Of a stretch of DNA of 64,000 bases, positions 35,825 to 45,606 are shown piece after piece. The notes under the pieces were generated by a model, which searched no databases, was not told the DNA's origin, and was given only the letters and a program-made list of their open reading frames with translations. The stretch is from contig NZ_AUIN01000013.1 in assembly GCF_000423725.1 (NCBI RefSeq), positions 94,773 to 158,772 of the forward strand, in the 5' to 3' direction. Position numbers and translations under genes: made by a program. Numbering within the stretch: the stretch's first letter is position 1; the number at the start of each line of letters is the position of its first letter. The stretch comes from Streptococcus devriesei DSM 19639 (lineage in GTDB: Bacteria; Bacillota; Bacilli; Lactobacillales; Streptococcaceae).

Positions 35825-37576
35825 ATGAAAGAATTATTTATCGGAAACTATGGTGTCGAACAGGTAGGACAGCGATTGACAGCTAAAGGCTGGGTTGCAA
35901 ATATCAGAAATCACGGAAAGCTCGCTTTCATTGAACTTCGTGACCGTGAAGGCATTTTGCAGGTGTTTGCAGACAGTACGATTGCTGATTTTGAAAAACT
36001 CCACGATTTGCATAAGGAAAGCATTCTGGCGGTAACCGGTGAAGTTGTTGCCCGCGATGAGCGCTTTGTTAATCCTCACATTAAATCAGGTCAGGTTGAG
36101 CTGCGGGCAGAAAAGATTGATATCATTGCTGACAGCAAGGCTCTGCCTTTTGAACTGGACAATCATGCCCATGCCGGTGAGGAGATCCGTCAGAAATACC
36201 GCTACCTTGATCTGCGTCGGGAAAAGATGACCAGCAATCTCAAACTCCGCCACCAAGTGACAAAGGCCATTCGCAATTATCTCGATCAGGCTGATTTTAT
36301 CGATGTGGAAACGCCCTATCTGACCAAATCAACGCCGGAAGGTGCCCGCGATTTTCTGGTACCGTCGCGCGTTTTCAAAAATCAGTTTTATGCTCTGCCG
36401 CAGAGCCCGCAGATGTTAAAGCAGCTCCTCATGGGAGCAGGGCTTGAGCGCTATTATCAGATTGTCCGCTGTTTTCGTGACGAGGATCTCCGTGGGGATC
36501 GCCAGCCTGAATTTACTCAGGTTGACTTGGAGATGAGTTTTGTCAGCGAAGAAGATGTCCGGCAGCTGGTAGAAGGCATGCTCAAAGCGGTTGTCAAAGC
36601 CAGCAGAGGCATTGACATGCTTGATGATTTTCCGACAATTTCCTATGCAGAAGCTATGCGCCGCTTTGGTTCTGACAAGCCTGACACCCGTTTTGCCATG
36701 GAGCTTAAAGATTTAACGGAACTGTCAAAAGGCAACCCGTCGCTCTTTTTGCAAAAGGGACTGAAAAAGGCAAATGGTGCTGTTCTGGGTATTTGTGCCA
36801 AAGGTGCAGCCTCAGCCTTTACCAATCGGCAAATGGCTGCACTTAAGCAGTCAGTTATGGATTTTGGCGTTGCCGGCTTTGCGACAGCGACTGTAGAAAA
36901 TGGACAAATTACAGGCTCTCTCAAATCGACTTTCAAAGAGCATAATGCTCAATTGCTGGACTTGTTTGGAGCTGAGGACGGAGATCTAATTTTCTTTGCA
37001 ACAGGGTCTTTAAAACGCGTGCAGGAAGCTCTCGGTGCCTTGCGCCTGAAACTGGCTAAAGACCTAGAACTGATTGATGAGCGTCAGCTGAATTTTCTCT
37101 GGGTGACAGACTGGCCGCTGCTGGAGTGGAATGAAGACTTGGGCCGCTACCAGGCCATGCATCATCCTTTCACCCAAGGAGCTTTTGAAGAGGGCAGCAA
37201 CTGGCAGGAAAATCCTGAAAAGATCATGAGCCGTGCCTATGACATTGTTTTAAACGGCTATGAAATCGGCGGGGGGAGTCTTAGGATTCATGAACGTTCT
37301 GTACAGGAAGCTATGTTTGAGCTGCTGGGCATGAAAAAGGCTGACTATGAACGCGATTTTGGTTTCTTCCTTGAAGCTTTAGACTATGGCTTCCCGCCTC
37401 ATGGAGGGTTAGCTTTGGGGCTTGATCGCTTGGTTATGATTTTAGCAGGAGAAGAAAATATTCGTGAAGTCATCGCCTTTCCTAAAAACGGTCAGGGAGC
37501 GGATCCCATGCTTGAGAGCCCAAGCTTTGTCGGAGAGCATCAATTGGCGGATTTACGCCTTGATTTGCGTGACTAA
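35825..37576 (+). CDS. aspS: Aspartyl-tRNA synthetase
   Basis: A 583-residue class IIb synthetase of the bacterial type. An N-terminal OB-fold anticodon domain (GWVANIRNHGKLAFIELRDREG) is followed by class II motifs FRDEDLRGDRQPEF (motif 2) and GLALGLDRLVMIL (motif 3) and by the GAD insertion (about 300-410). AAAGAGGGAATC precedes ATG 35825. The T-box upstream controls it and gatCAB follows. With GatCAB present, a non-discriminating AspRS could also charge tRNA-Asn, but that cannot be read from the motifs seen. Confidence 0.97.
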   Translation: MKELFIGNYGVEQVGQRLTAKGWVANIRNHGKLAFIELRDREGILQVFADSTIADFEKLHDLHKESILAVTGEVVARDERFVNPHIKSGQVELRAEKIDIIADSKALPFELDNHAHAGEEIRQKYRYLDLRREKMTSNLKLRHQVTKAIRNYLDQADFIDVETPYLTKSTPEGARDFLVPSRVFKNQFYALPQSPQMLKQLLMGAGLERYYQIVRCFRDEDLRGDRQPEFTQVDLEMSFVSEEDVRQLVEGMLKAVVKASRGIDMLDDFPTISYAEAMRRFGSDKPDTRFAMELKDLTELSKGNPSLFLQKGLKKANGAVLGICAKGAASAFTNRQMAALKQSVMDFGVAGFATATVENGQITGSLKSTFKEHNAQLLDLFGAEDGDLIFFATGSLKRVQEALGALRLKLAKDLELIDERQLNFLWVTDWPLLEWNEDLGRYQAMHHPFTQGAFEEGSNWQENPEKIMSRAYDIVLNGYEIGGGSLRIHERSVQEAMFELLGMKKADYERDFGFFLEALDYGFPPHGGLALGLDRLVMILAGEENIREVIAFPKNGQGADPMLESPSFVGEHQLADLRLDLRD

Positions 37577-37633
37577 GCTGTTGGTTTTATGGTAAAATAA
37601 AAAAGTTAGTGATATTTTATTAAGGAGAAAATA

Positions 37634-37936
37634 ATGAAGATTTCAGAAGCAGAAGTTCGCCATGTGGCCAACTTGTCCAAGTTGAAATTCTCGGATAGCG
37701 AAACGACAGAATTTGCGACAACATTGACCAAAATTGTGGACATGGTCGAATTACTAAATGAAGTTGATACAGAAGGTGTGCCCTTTACTTCCAATGTAGC
37801 TGATAACATCAATTACATGCGTGAAGATGTTTCTGTACTGGGCTGGAGCCGTGAGGAACTGTTCAAAAATGTTCCGGAACACGAAGACGGCCTTATTAAA
37901 GTACCTGCCATTATTGATGACGGAGGAGATGCCTAA
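37634..37936 (+). CDS. gatC: Asp/Glu-tRNA amidotransferase subunit GatC
   Basis: The 100-residue small subunit that holds GatA and GatB together. It starts [21 protein letters not shown] and has the typical [15 protein letters not shown] and REDVS segments. AAGGAG lies seven bases before ATG 37634. TGGTAAAAT near 37589-37597 is a possible extended -10. The stop overlaps the gatA start (TAATG). The three subunits are in the order C-A-B. Confidence 0.96.
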   Translation: MKISEAEVRHVANLSKLKFSDSETTEFATTLTKIVDMVELLNEVDTEGVPFTSNVADNINYMREDVSVLGWSREELFKNVPEHEDGLIKVPAIIDDGGDA

Positions 37937-39402
37937 TGACTTTTAATAATAAGACAATTGATGAATTGCACAGCCTTCTCGTCAATAAAGAAATTTCAGT
38001 GCTTGAGTTAACAAAAGCCACTTTGAAAGATATTGAAGAGCGAGAAGATCAGGTGGGCTCTTTTATCACTGTGACTGAAGAAGAAGCCTTGGAACAGGCG
38101 GCAGCACTTGACCAAAAAGGTGTTGATGCTGACAACGTCATGTCAGGTATTCCTCTTGCTGTCAAGGACAATATTTCAACAAAGAACATCCTGACAACAG
38201 CTGCGTCAAAAATGCTTTATAATTACAAGCCTATTTTTGATGCGACTTCTGTTGAAAAGCTCTATGCTAAAGACATGGTCATTATCGGTAAAACCAATAT
38301 GGATGAATTTGCCATGGGCGGTTCAACAGAAAATTCCTATTTTAAACTGACTAAAAATGCCTGGAATCAAGACAAGGTTGCCGGTGGCTCATCCGGTGGT
38401 TCCGCTACTGCAGTAGCTTCCGGTCAGGTTCGTCTATCTCTTGGTTCTGATACCGGCGGATCTATCCGCCAGCCTGCAGCTTTTAATGGTGTTGTAGGGC
38501 TCAAACCGACTTACGGCCGTGTCTCTCGTTTTGGCTTAATTGCTTTTGGCTCTTCTTTAGATCAAATCGGTCCTTTCTCGCAAACCGTTAAAGAAAACGC
38601 CCAATTGCTCAATGTCATCTCAGGTCATGACAAGAAAGATTCGACCTCTTCTCAGGAAGCAGTACCTGATTTCACTCAGTTCATCGGTAAGGACATCAAA
38701 GGAATGAAGATTGCCCTGCCTAAAGAATACATTGGTGAGGGTATTGATGACAAGATTAAAGAAACCATTTTAAAAGCAGCTAAGCACCTTGAAAGTTTGG
38801 GAGCTGTTGTTGAGGAAGTCAGTCTGCCACACAGTAAATACGGCGTAGCGGTTTACTATATCATTGCATCGTCAGAAGCATCTTCCAACTTACAGCGTTT
38901 TGACGGTATTCGTTATGGTTATCGCACCAGCGACTATGAAAATCTGGATGATGTCTATGTCAATACCCGCAGCGAAGGCTTTGGTGAGGAAGTCAAACGC
39001 CGCATCATGCTTGGAACCTTCAGCCTGTCATCCGGCTACTACGATGCCTACTTTAAAAAGGCCGGTCAGGTTCGGACACTGATCATGGAAGACTTTAAAA
39101 AGATTTTTGCAGATTACGATTTGATTTTAGGTCCGACAGCACCGACGGTTGCCTATGACTTAGATTCCCAGCACCACGATCCGGTAGCGATGTATTTAGC
39201 CGATCTTTTGACCATTCCGGTGAATTTGGCCGGTCTTCCGGGAATCTCGATTCCAGCCGGTCTGGCAGATGGGCTTCCTGTGGGAATGCAGCTGATCGGC
39301 AAGCCGTTTGATGAAGCTAAAATCTATCAAGCAGCAGCAGCCTTTGAAGCGACAACAGATTATCACAAACAGCAGCCCGTTATTTTTGGAGGTGACAACT
39401 AA
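37936..39402 (+). CDS. gatA: Asp/Glu-tRNA amidotransferase subunit GatA
   Basis: GatA is the amidase-signature subunit that releases ammonia from glutamine for making Gln-tRNA or Asn-tRNA. The 488 residues carry the Ser-cisSer-Lys triad: Lys in LAVKDNIS (near 77), cis-Ser and Ser in [10 protein letters not shown] and [12 protein letters not shown] (near 150-180). The C-terminal part with [11 protein letters not shown] is normal. Overlapping TAATG junctions on both sides tie it to gatC and gatB. Confidence 0.97.
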   Translation: MTFNNKTIDELHSLLVNKEISVLELTKATLKDIEEREDQVGSFITVTEEEALEQAAALDQKGVDADNVMSGIPLAVKDNISTKNILTTAASKMLYNYKPIFDATSVEKLYAKDMVIIGKTNMDEFAMGGSTENSYFKLTKNAWNQDKVAGGSSGGSATAVASGQVRLSLGSDTGGSIRQPAAFNGVVGLKPTYGRVSRFGLIAFGSSLDQIGPFSQTVKENAQLLNVISGHDKKDSTSSQEAVPDFTQFIGKDIKGMKIALPKEYIGEGIDDKIKETILKAAKHLESLGAVVEEVSLPHSKYGVAVYYIIASSEASSNLQRFDGIRYGYRTSDYENLDDVYVNTRSEGFGEEVKRRIMLGTFSLSSGYYDAYFKKAGQVRTLIMEDFKKIFADYDLILGPTAPTVAYDLDSQHHDPVAMYLADLLTIPVNLAGLPGISIPAGLADGLPVGMQLIGKPFDEAKIYQAAAAFEATTDYHKQQPVIFGGDN

Positions 39403-40841
39403 TGAATTTTGAAACAATCATCGGCTTAGAAGTCCACGTTGAGTTAAAAACAAATTCAAAAATTTTCTCACCTGCACCGGCTCATTTCGGAGAAGATCCA
39501 AATGCCAATACCAATATTGTCGACTGGTCTTTCCCGGGTGTTCTGCCTGTTATGAATAAGGGTGTTATTGATTATGGGATCAAAGCAGCCTTGGCACTCA
39601 ATATGGATATCCATCAAAGGATGCATTTTGACCGGAAAAATTATTTCTATCCGGACAATCCCAAGGCCTATCAGATTTCTCAGTTTGATGAACCGATCGG
39701 TTATAACGGCTGGATTGAAATTGAATTAGAAGACGGAAGCACCAAGAAAATCCGCATTGAACGTGCCCACTTGGAAGAAGATGCTGGGAAAAATACCCAC
39801 GGTGCAGACGGTTATTCCTATGTTGACCTCAACCGCCAGGGCGTTCCCCTGATTGAAATCGTGTCGGAAGCTGATATGCGCTCGCCGGAGGAAGCCTATG
39901 CTTATCTGACAGCGCTCAAGGAAATTATCCAGTATACCGGTATTTCCGATGTCAAGATGGAAGAAGGGTCTATGCGGGTTGATGCCAACATCTCTATCCG
40001 TCCTTACGGTCAGGAAGAATTTGGCGTTAAAACAGAGCTGAAAAACCTTAACTCTTTCAACTTTGTGCGCCGCGGCTTGGCTTATGAAGAAAAACGTCAG
40101 GCAGAAGTGCTGCGTGCAGGCGGTGAGATTCAGCAGGAAACCCGCCGTTATGATGAAACAACAGGTGAAACTCTGCTCATGCGTGTCAAGGAAGGGTCAG
40201 CCGACTACCGCTATTTCCCAGAGCCTGATCTGCCAATCTTTGAAATTGAAGATGAGTGGATTGAAAAGGTTCGGACGGAATTGCCGGCCTTTCCCAAAGA
40301 ACGCCGTACGAAATATGTCAATGACCTAGGTTTGTCGGCTTATGACGCTGCCCAATTAACCAGCTCAAAAGCTATTTCAGATTTCTTTGAAGCTGCAGTA
40401 GCTAAAGGAGCAGATGCCAAATCTGTCTCTAATTGGCTGCAGGGAGATGTGGCGCAGTATCTCAATGCAGAAGGCCAAAGCATCGACCAAATCGGCCTAA
40501 CACCTGAAAACTTGACAGAAATGCTTAAGCTGGTAGCTGATGGCACTATCTCTTCTAAAATTGCTAAAAAAGTCTTTGTGCACTTAGCTAAAAATGGCGG
40601 TTCAGCAGAAGAATATGTCAAATCAGCCGGTCTTGTCCAGATTTCAGATCCGGCACAGCTCCTGCCAATCATTCAAGAAGTCTTTGCCAACAATGAAAAG
40701 GCCCTCAATGACTACAAGGGCGGCAATAAAAACGCGGCTAAGTCCCTCGTCGGCCAAATCATGAAAGCAACCAAAGGCCAAGCCAACCCGCAGATAGCAC
40801 AAAAGCTGCTCAATGAGGAATTGGCGAAGCTGGTTGATTAA
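39402..40841 (+). CDS. gatB: Asp/Glu-tRNA amidotransferase subunit GatB
   Basis: The 479-residue GatB binds tRNA and phosphorylates the mischarged aminoacyl group before transamidation. Recognised segments are [21 protein letters not shown] at the N-terminus, [20 protein letters not shown], and [15 protein letters not shown], followed by the helical and YqeY-like tail (about 300-479). The gatA stop overlaps its ATG (TAATG). A hairpin terminator follows. Confidence 0.97.
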   Translation: MNFETIIGLEVHVELKTNSKIFSPAPAHFGEDPNANTNIVDWSFPGVLPVMNKGVIDYGIKAALALNMDIHQRMHFDRKNYFYPDNPKAYQISQFDEPIGYNGWIEIELEDGSTKKIRIERAHLEEDAGKNTHGADGYSYVDLNRQGVPLIEIVSEADMRSPEEAYAYLTALKEIIQYTGISDVKMEEGSMRVDANISIRPYGQEEFGVKTELKNLNSFNFVRRGLAYEEKRQAEVLRAGGEIQQETRRYDETTGETLLMRVKEGSADYRYFPEPDLPIFEIEDEWIEKVRTELPAFPKERRTKYVNDLGLSAYDAAQLTSSKAISDFFEAAVAKGADAKSVSNWLQGDVAQYLNAEGQSIDQIGLTPENLTEMLKLVADGTISSKIAKKVFVHLAKNGGSAEEYVKSAGLVQISDPAQLLPIIQEVFANNEKALNDYKGGNKNAAKSLVGQIMKATKGQANPQIAQKLLNEELAKLVD

Positions 40842-40868
40842 GGTTATTGTTATTTTGTTTTTACAAAG

Positions 40869-40896
40869 AGCAAGCAAAAAGTGCTTGCTTTTTCTT
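40869..40896 (+). terminator. Intrinsic terminator after gatB
   Basis: AGCAAGCA (40869-40876) pairs with TGCTTGCT (40882-40889), followed by TTTTTCTTTG. Confidence 0.8.
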
Positions 40897-40981
40897 TGTT
40901 TCTAAGACTTTTGTGGATTTTATGACTAGACAAGTTTATGGTGTGAGAAAAATATGAAAAACGTAACATAAATTAATTGTA

Positions 40982-41010
40982 TTGTAAAATTTCTGACAAT
41001 GTTTTATAAT
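40982..41010 (+). promoter_or_regulatory. Promoter of the small ORF/DUF4230-like pair
   Basis: TTGTAA (40982-40987) and TATAAT (41005-41010) are 17 bases apart. The spacer contains AAATTTCTGACAATG (40987-41001), which matches the CodY consensus at 12 of 15 positions, a weak site. Confidence 0.6.
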
Positions 41011-41051
41011 GATAAGGCAAAGGAAAAATAAATTAAACTTGGAGTATAGAT

Positions 41052-41168
41052 ATGAAAAAGCTTGTATTGTGGTCTGTATTGGTAGTAGTAGTTATTTTTT
41101 TAGCTTTTTTAAATCCTTATTTGGCGGGGATTGTTGGCATTGCCGGGGTTTGGTTTTTAAAGGATTAG
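41052..41168 (+). CDS. Small hydrophobic protein (38 aa)
   Basis: The frame MKKLVLWSVLVVVVIFLAFL continues to 38 residues, almost all hydrophobic, with a Lys-rich start and KD end. GGAG lies about 7 bases upstream. The gene is 15 bases before the DUF4230-like gene and shares its promoter. Function is unknown; a single- or double-span membrane peptide is all that can be said. Confidence 0.55.
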   Translation: MKKLVLWSVLVVVVIFLAFLNPYLAGIVGIAGVWFLKD

Positions 41169-41183
41169 GAGAATAAAAATAGA

Positions 41184-41822
41184 ATGAAATTATTAAAGAA
41201 AGTATGGAAGACAGTAACGAAAATTGCTAGCTATAAAATTTATATGTGGGTCATTGTATTGATAGCTGCAGGAGGAATAATTTTTTATCGGTATAGTGCT
41301 AATCAAAACAAGATCAAACTTGCTGATAGTTCTCAATCCTACTCAATGGTGAAATATATTGAGGAAACAAACGAGACAGTTTTCCTAAATGTTGGTATTG
41401 AAAAAGTAGATACACTTTCTAATGCGACTAAAGTACTTGGTATAACAATTCCTTATTCGCAGAAGAAAGCAATGATTATTTTAAATTATGCAGCAAAATT
41501 AGGAATTAAAAAAGCTGTTTCAGTAACTAAAACAAAAGAAAATAGTTTTGAGATTAAAATCCCTAAATTTGAAGTTATTGGTGTAGAACTAGATAGTAAA
41601 CAGCCTTATAAACTGTATAATAAAAGCGGAGAATTATTAAGCGGTTCTACAAAAGAAGTAGATACAGGGAAAGCAGTTACTTCATCACTGACTAGTAAAA
41701 ATCAGAAACAATACTTGAAGCAATATTCCCATATGATAAAAAAGTCTGCTGAAAATTATTATAAAACTTTATTTAAATCTGCTTATCCTGATGTTAAGTT
41801 GACTTTTATTTACGAAAATTAA
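41184..41822 (+). CDS. DUF4230-like membrane-anchored protein
   Basis: A 212-residue protein with one membrane helix (WVIVLIAAGGIIFYRY, about residues 22-37), then a soluble outward or periplasm-facing domain with ETVFLNVGIEKVD, IKIPKFEVIGVELD and a helix-rich end. The alternating beta pattern, a conserved IPKFEVIGVEL strand, and the length resemble DUF4230, a domain of unknown function. Its codons are AT-richer than those of gatB and yqeG around it, so it may be a later arrival. ATG 41184 has TTAGGAG upstream. A terminator follows. Confidence 0.6.
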   Translation: MKLLKKVWKTVTKIASYKIYMWVIVLIAAGGIIFYRYSANQNKIKLADSSQSYSMVKYIEETNETVFLNVGIEKVDTLSNATKVLGITIPYSQKKAMIILNYAAKLGIKKAVSVTKTKENSFEIKIPKFEVIGVELDSKQPYKLYNKSGELLSGSTKEVDTGKAVTSSLTSKNQKQYLKQYSHMIKKSAENYYKTLFKSAYPDVKLTFIYEN

Positions 41823-41831
41823 AGAATAAGA

Positions 41832-41862
41832 CCCTGCTGTTGTTAGGATAGCAGGGCTTTTT
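41832..41862 (+). terminator. Intrinsic terminator after the DUF4230-like gene
   Basis: CCCTGCT (41832-41838) pairs with AGCAGGG (41850-41856), followed by CTTTTTC. Confidence 0.85.
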
Positions 41863-41925
41863 CATCCTCGCCTTATTCTTCATTTTATGTTAAAATAAAG
41901 GGTACTATTTTATTTGGAGAAATCT

Positions 41926-42453
41926 GTGAGTATTGAAAATTATCGACCCGATTTTGTGGTAGAAGCTGTTTACGATTTGACCCCTGATAGCCTGCGAAAA
42001 CACGGAATTAAGGCCGCTCTTGTGGATCTTGACAATACCTTGATCGCCTGGAATCACCCGGACGGGACACCCGAGCTGCGTGAGTGGCTGGACAGTATGA
42101 CCGAGGCTGATATGCCGGTGGTCGTAGTTTCCAATAACAGTCATGCGCGTGTCAGACGTGCGGTAGAGCGGTTTCATGTGGACTTTGTCAGTCGGGCCAT
42201 GAAGCCTTTTGCGCATGGGATTAACGCGGCTGTCAGCCGCTATGGCTTTTCAAAAGATGAAGTGGTCATGGTCGGAGATCAGCTGATGACGGATATTCGT
42301 GCGGCACACCGAGCGGGGATTAGGAGTATTTTAGTGAAACCTCTGGTTGAATCCGATGCCTGGAATACCAAGTTTAATCGTGCGCGTGAGCGCCGGGTTT
42401 GGAAAAAAATCGAAGAAAAATACGGTAAATTCGTATACAAAAAGGAAATCTAA
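41926..42453 (+). CDS. yqeG: HAD-IIIA phosphatase, YqeG family
   Basis: A 175-residue small HAD phosphatase. I prefer the GTG start at 41926 over TTG 41914, because GGAG at 41916-41919 then fits as the ribosome site and the length matches the family. Motifs are LVDLDNTLIAW (motif I), VVVSNNSHARV (motif II), KPFAHGI (motif III) and MVGDQLMTDI (motif IV). It leads the yqeG-yqeH-yhbY-nadD-yqeK-rsfS cluster known in Firmicutes. Substrate is not established to my knowledge. Confidence 0.9.
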   Translation: MSIENYRPDFVVEAVYDLTPDSLRKHGIKAALVDLDNTLIAWNHPDGTPELREWLDSMTEADMPVVVVSNNSHARVRRAVERFHVDFVSRAMKPFAHGINAAVSRYGFSKDEVVMVGDQLMTDIRAAHRAGIRSILVKPLVESDAWNTKFNRARERRVWKKIEEKYGKFVYKKEI

Positions 42454-43560
42454 GTGGAAGCATTATTTTGTATCGGCTGCGGAGCCCAAATTCAAACGCA
42501 GGAAAAAGATCAAGCAGGTTACACACCTCAATCGGCTTTAGAAAAGGGATTGGAAACAAACGAAGTCTATTGCCAGCGCTGTTTTCGGCTGCGTCACTAC
42601 AATGAAATTACCGATGTGCATATCTCTGATGATGCTTTTTTGAAGCTTTTGCACGAAGTGGGCGACAGCCATGCGCTTGTTGTTAATGTGGTTGATATTT
42701 TTGATTTCAACGGCTCGGTTATTCCCGGCCTGCCGCGCTTTGTCTCCGGCAACGATGTTCTTTTGGTTGGAAATAAAGCTGACATTCTGCCTAAATCTGT
42801 AAAGGCTGCTAAGGTAAAACAGTGGCTGAAAGAGCGAGCTCATGAGGAAGGCCTTCGTCCGGTTGATGTTCTCTTGACCAGTGCGCAAAATCATTATGCC
42901 ATCAAGGAATTGATAGAGCGTATTGAAGAGCTGCGTAAGAGCCGTGATGTTTATGTGGTCGGCGTTACCAATGTCGGCAAGTCAACGCTGATTAACGCTA
43001 TCATTAGGGAGATTACCGGGAACAAGGATGTGATTACCACTTCGCGTTTTCCGGGAACGACGCTGGATAAAATCGAAATTCCGCTGGATGACGGCAGCTA
43101 TATCTTTGATACACCGGGGATTATCCACCGCCATCAGATGGCTCATTATCTGTCGGGCAAGGCGCTCAAATACATCAGTCCTAAAAAGGAAATCAAGCCT
43201 AAGACTTATCAGCTTAATCCTGAACAGACCCTCTTTTTAGGCGGTCTGGGCCGCTTTGATTTTATTTCCGGTGAGAAGCAGGGCTTTACCGCTTATTTTG
43301 ACAATAATCTGCAGCTTCATCGGACCAAATCAAGAGGGGCAGATGCTTTTTATGATAAGCATGTTGGCGGTCTTTTGACACCGCCGGACAAGAAAGAACT
43401 GGAAGATTTCCCGCAGTTGGTGAAACATGAGTTTACCCTTAAAGAAAAGACGGATGTTGTCTTTTCCGGCTTAGGATGGATTCGGGTCAAAGGACCAGCA
43501 AGGATTGCTGCTTGGGCACCGCAGGGCGTCGCTGTAGTGACACGAAAAGCATTAATATAA
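42454..43560 (+). CDS. yqeH: Ribosome-biogenesis GTPase YqeH
   Basis: A circularly permuted GTPase needed for 30S assembly. It starts at GTG 42454 directly after the yqeG stop. The 368 residues show a zinc site CIGCG...YCQRC (about 5-43), then G-motifs in permuted order: NKADI (G4), TSAQ (G5), GVTNVGKSTLIN (G1, near 175) and DTPGI (G3). The C-terminal part (250-368) has the usual YqeH NWD-like domain. It is of normal length. Confidence 0.95.
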   Translation: MEALFCIGCGAQIQTQEKDQAGYTPQSALEKGLETNEVYCQRCFRLRHYNEITDVHISDDAFLKLLHEVGDSHALVVNVVDIFDFNGSVIPGLPRFVSGNDVLLVGNKADILPKSVKAAKVKQWLKERAHEEGLRPVDVLLTSAQNHYAIKELIERIEELRKSRDVYVVGVTNVGKSTLINAIIREITGNKDVITTSRFPGTTLDKIEIPLDDGSYIFDTPGIIHRHQMAHYLSGKALKYISPKKEIKPKTYQLNPEQTLFLGGLGRFDFISGEKQGFTAYFDNNLQLHRTKSRGADAFYDKHVGGLLTPPDKKELEDFPQLVKHEFTLKEKTDVVFSGLGWIRVKGPARIAAWAPQGVAVVTRKALI

Positions 43561-43577
43561 AAACATAAAGGAAGATT

Positions 43578-43889
43578 ATGGCATTAACAAGTAAACAAAG
43601 AGCTTTTTTAAAGAGTGAAGCCCATTCGCTTAAGCCGATTATCCAAATCGGCAAGAACGGTCTCAACGATCAAATCAAAACAAGTATCCGAAAGGCTCTG
43701 GATGCACGCGAGCTGATCAAGGTGACGCTTTTGCAGAATACGGATGAGAATATCCATGACGTTGCAGAGATTTTGGAAGAGGAAATCGGTCTTGAGACAG
43801 TTTTGAAAATCGGCCGTATTTTGATCCTGTATAAGGAATCCAGCCGCAAGGAAAACCGGAAGATTTCAGCTAAAGTTAAAACAATCTAA
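43578..43889 (+). CDS. yhbY: CRM-domain RNA-binding protein YhbY
   Basis: A 103-residue protein of the YhbY/CRM family, associated with the large ribosomal subunit. It begins LTSKQRAFLKSEAHSLKPIIQIGKNGL and contains the GxxG-like GKNGLNDQ motif (near 30). It is 17 bases after yqeH and 27 bases before nadD in the conserved cluster. Confidence 0.92.
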   Translation: MALTSKQRAFLKSEAHSLKPIIQIGKNGLNDQIKTSIRKALDARELIKVTLLQNTDENIHDVAEILEEEIGLETVLKIGRILILYKESSRKENRKISAKVKTI

Positions 43890-43916
43890 AGAGTTGATTT
43901 TGATAGTGGAGGCAAG

Positions 43917-44549
43917 ATGGCTTTAGAACTGTTGACACCTTTTACCAAGGTGGAATTGGAAGAAGAAAAAAAAGAAAGCAATCGTAAACAGGTTGGTATT
44001 TTGGGAGGCAATTTTAATCCTGTCCACAATGCCCATTTGGTTGTTGCTGATCAGGTAAGGCAGCAGCTGGGACTTGATCAGGTGCTTTTAATGCCTGAGT
44101 TTATACCGCCTCATGTTGATAAGAAAGAAACCATTGATGAAAAGCACCGTCTAAAGATGCTGCAGCTGGCGATTGAAGGTATTGAAGGGCTTGATATTGA
44201 AACGATTGAGCTGGAACGCAAAGGAGTCTCCTATACTTACGATACTATGAAACTGCTGACCGAAAAAAATCCGGACGTTGATTATTATTTCATCATCGGT
44301 GCTGATATGGTTGACTATCTGCCTAAATGGTATAAGATTGATGAGTTAGTGCAGCTGGTGCAGTTTGTCGGTGTTCAGCGGCCTAAGTATAAGGCCGGGA
44401 CTTCTTATCCGGTGATTTGGGTGGATGTGCCATTGATGGATATTTCATCCAGCATGCTGAGAGAATTTATCCGCAAAAATCGAAAGCCCAATTTTCTATT
44501 GCCCAAGCCGGTTCTGGACTATATTGAGAAAGAAGGACTGTATCAATGA
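43917..44549 (+). CDS. nadD: Nicotinate-nucleotide adenylyltransferase
   Basis: NadD adenylates nicotinate mononucleotide in NAD synthesis, complementing pncA in salvage. The 210-residue protein has [16 protein letters not shown] (near 30-45, with the HxxH-like site) and the [12 protein letters not shown] signature (near 180), with an additional ~24-residue N-terminal stretch [23 protein letters not shown] precedes ATG 43917. Its stop overlaps yqeK by four bases. Confidence 0.95.
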   Translation: MALELLTPFTKVELEEEKKESNRKQVGILGGNFNPVHNAHLVVADQVRQQLGLDQVLLMPEFIPPHVDKKETIDEKHRLKMLQLAIEGIEGLDIETIELERKGVSYTYDTMKLLTEKNPDVDYYFIIGADMVDYLPKWYKIDELVQLVQFVGVQRPKYKAGTSYPVIWVDVPLMDISSSMLREFIRKNRKPNFLLPKPVLDYIEKEGLYQ

Positions 44550-45139
44550 CCTATGAAACTTATATCGGTCTGACGCGCGAGAGCCTGTTGGAAAAGCTCC
44601 AAACGCAGGTGTCCCAAAAACGCCTGAAGCATATGCTAGGTGTTGAAAAAGCCAGCGTCTACTTGGCTGAAATCAATGACTATGATGCTGAAAAAGCAGG
44701 GCTTGCAGGCCTCCTGCATGATTATGCCAAGGAGCTGTCCGATGAGGAATTCCTTGCTTTAATTGACAAGTATGACCTCAATCCTGACCTTAAAAATTGG
44801 GGCAATGAAGTCTGGCACGGCATGGTCGGCATTTACAAGATTCAGGAAGATCTGGGATTGACAGATAAGGAGATTTTGCGGGCTATCGAAATCCATACGG
44901 TCGGAAGCAGCCACATGACAACTTTGGATAAGATTGTCTATGTGGCGGATTATATTGAGGCTAATCGCGATTTTCCGGGTGTAGACAGGGCGCGTGAAAT
45001 TGCTGAAAAGTCACTGGATAAGGCGGTGGCCTATGAAACGGCACACACAGTTGAACATTTAGCACATCTGGCTGTGCCGATTTATCCGCAAACACTGGAA
45101 ACTTATAATGCTTATGTAGATTATTTAAGAGAGGATTAG
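44546..45139 (+). CDS. yqeK: HD-domain hydrolase YqeK
   Basis: A 197-residue HD-family metal enzyme; members of this group hydrolyse diadenosine tetraphosphate symmetrically. The metal residues are visible in [13 protein letters not shown] (His), [10 protein letters not shown] (His-Asp), and [10 protein letters not shown] with [13 protein letters not shown] near the C-terminus. It overlaps nadD by four bases and its stop abuts rsfS. Confidence 0.92.
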   Translation: MTYETYIGLTRESLLEKLQTQVSQKRLKHMLGVEKASVYLAEINDYDAEKAGLAGLLHDYAKELSDEEFLALIDKYDLNPDLKNWGNEVWHGMVGIYKIQEDLGLTDKEILRAIEIHTVGSSHMTTLDKIVYVADYIEANRDFPGVDRAREIAEKSLDKAVAYETAHTVEHLAHLAVPIYPQTLETYNAYVDYLRED

Positions 45140-45493
45140 ATGAAGGACAAAGAGTTATTAGAAATCATCGTCAAGGCTGCTGATGAAAAGCGGGCTGAAG
45201 ATATTGTCGTATTAGATTTGCAAGGGCTGACGACCTTGACAGATTATTTTGTTATTATGCACGCGACCAACAGCCGTCAGCTGGAAGCTATTGCTGATAA
45301 TATTCGTGAGCAGGTCATCGCCGCAGGAGGCAATGCCAGCCATATTGAAGGCGACTCAAAAGGCGGCTGGGTGCTGCTTGATCTCAATGATGTGGTTGTT
45401 CATATCTTTTCAGGAGAAGAGCGTCTTCACTACAACCTTGAAAAACTCTGGCACGAAGCGCCGCTGGTGGACGTGTCAGAATACTTAGCGTAA
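45140..45493 (+). CDS. rsfS: Ribosomal silencing factor RsfS
   Basis: RsfS binds L14 and blocks subunit joining in starvation. The 117-residue product has the family segments [19 protein letters not shown] (near 21-39) and [20 protein letters not shown]. The start ATG directly follows the yqeK stop. A hairpin terminator lies about six bases after its stop. Confidence 0.95.
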   Translation: MKDKELLEIIVKAADEKRAEDIVVLDLQGLTTLTDYFVIMHATNSRQLEAIADNIREQVIAAGGNASHIEGDSKGGWVLLDLNDVVVHIFSGEERLHYNLEKLWHEAPLVDVSEYLA

Positions 45494-45498
45494 AAGGT

Positions 45499-45523
45499 AA
45501 CCTTGCCAAGCGGCAAGGTTTTT
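45499..45523 (+). terminator. Intrinsic terminator after rsfS
   Basis: AACCTTGCC pairs with GGCAAGGTT around the AAGC loop, followed by TTTTT. Confidence 0.85.
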
Positions 45524-45606
45524 GACCACTGAATGGCAAGTATTAGCAATCGAAGATTAGCTGACGCATCCACTGCCTAAGGCAACAATCAAAAACGACA
45601 TATATT

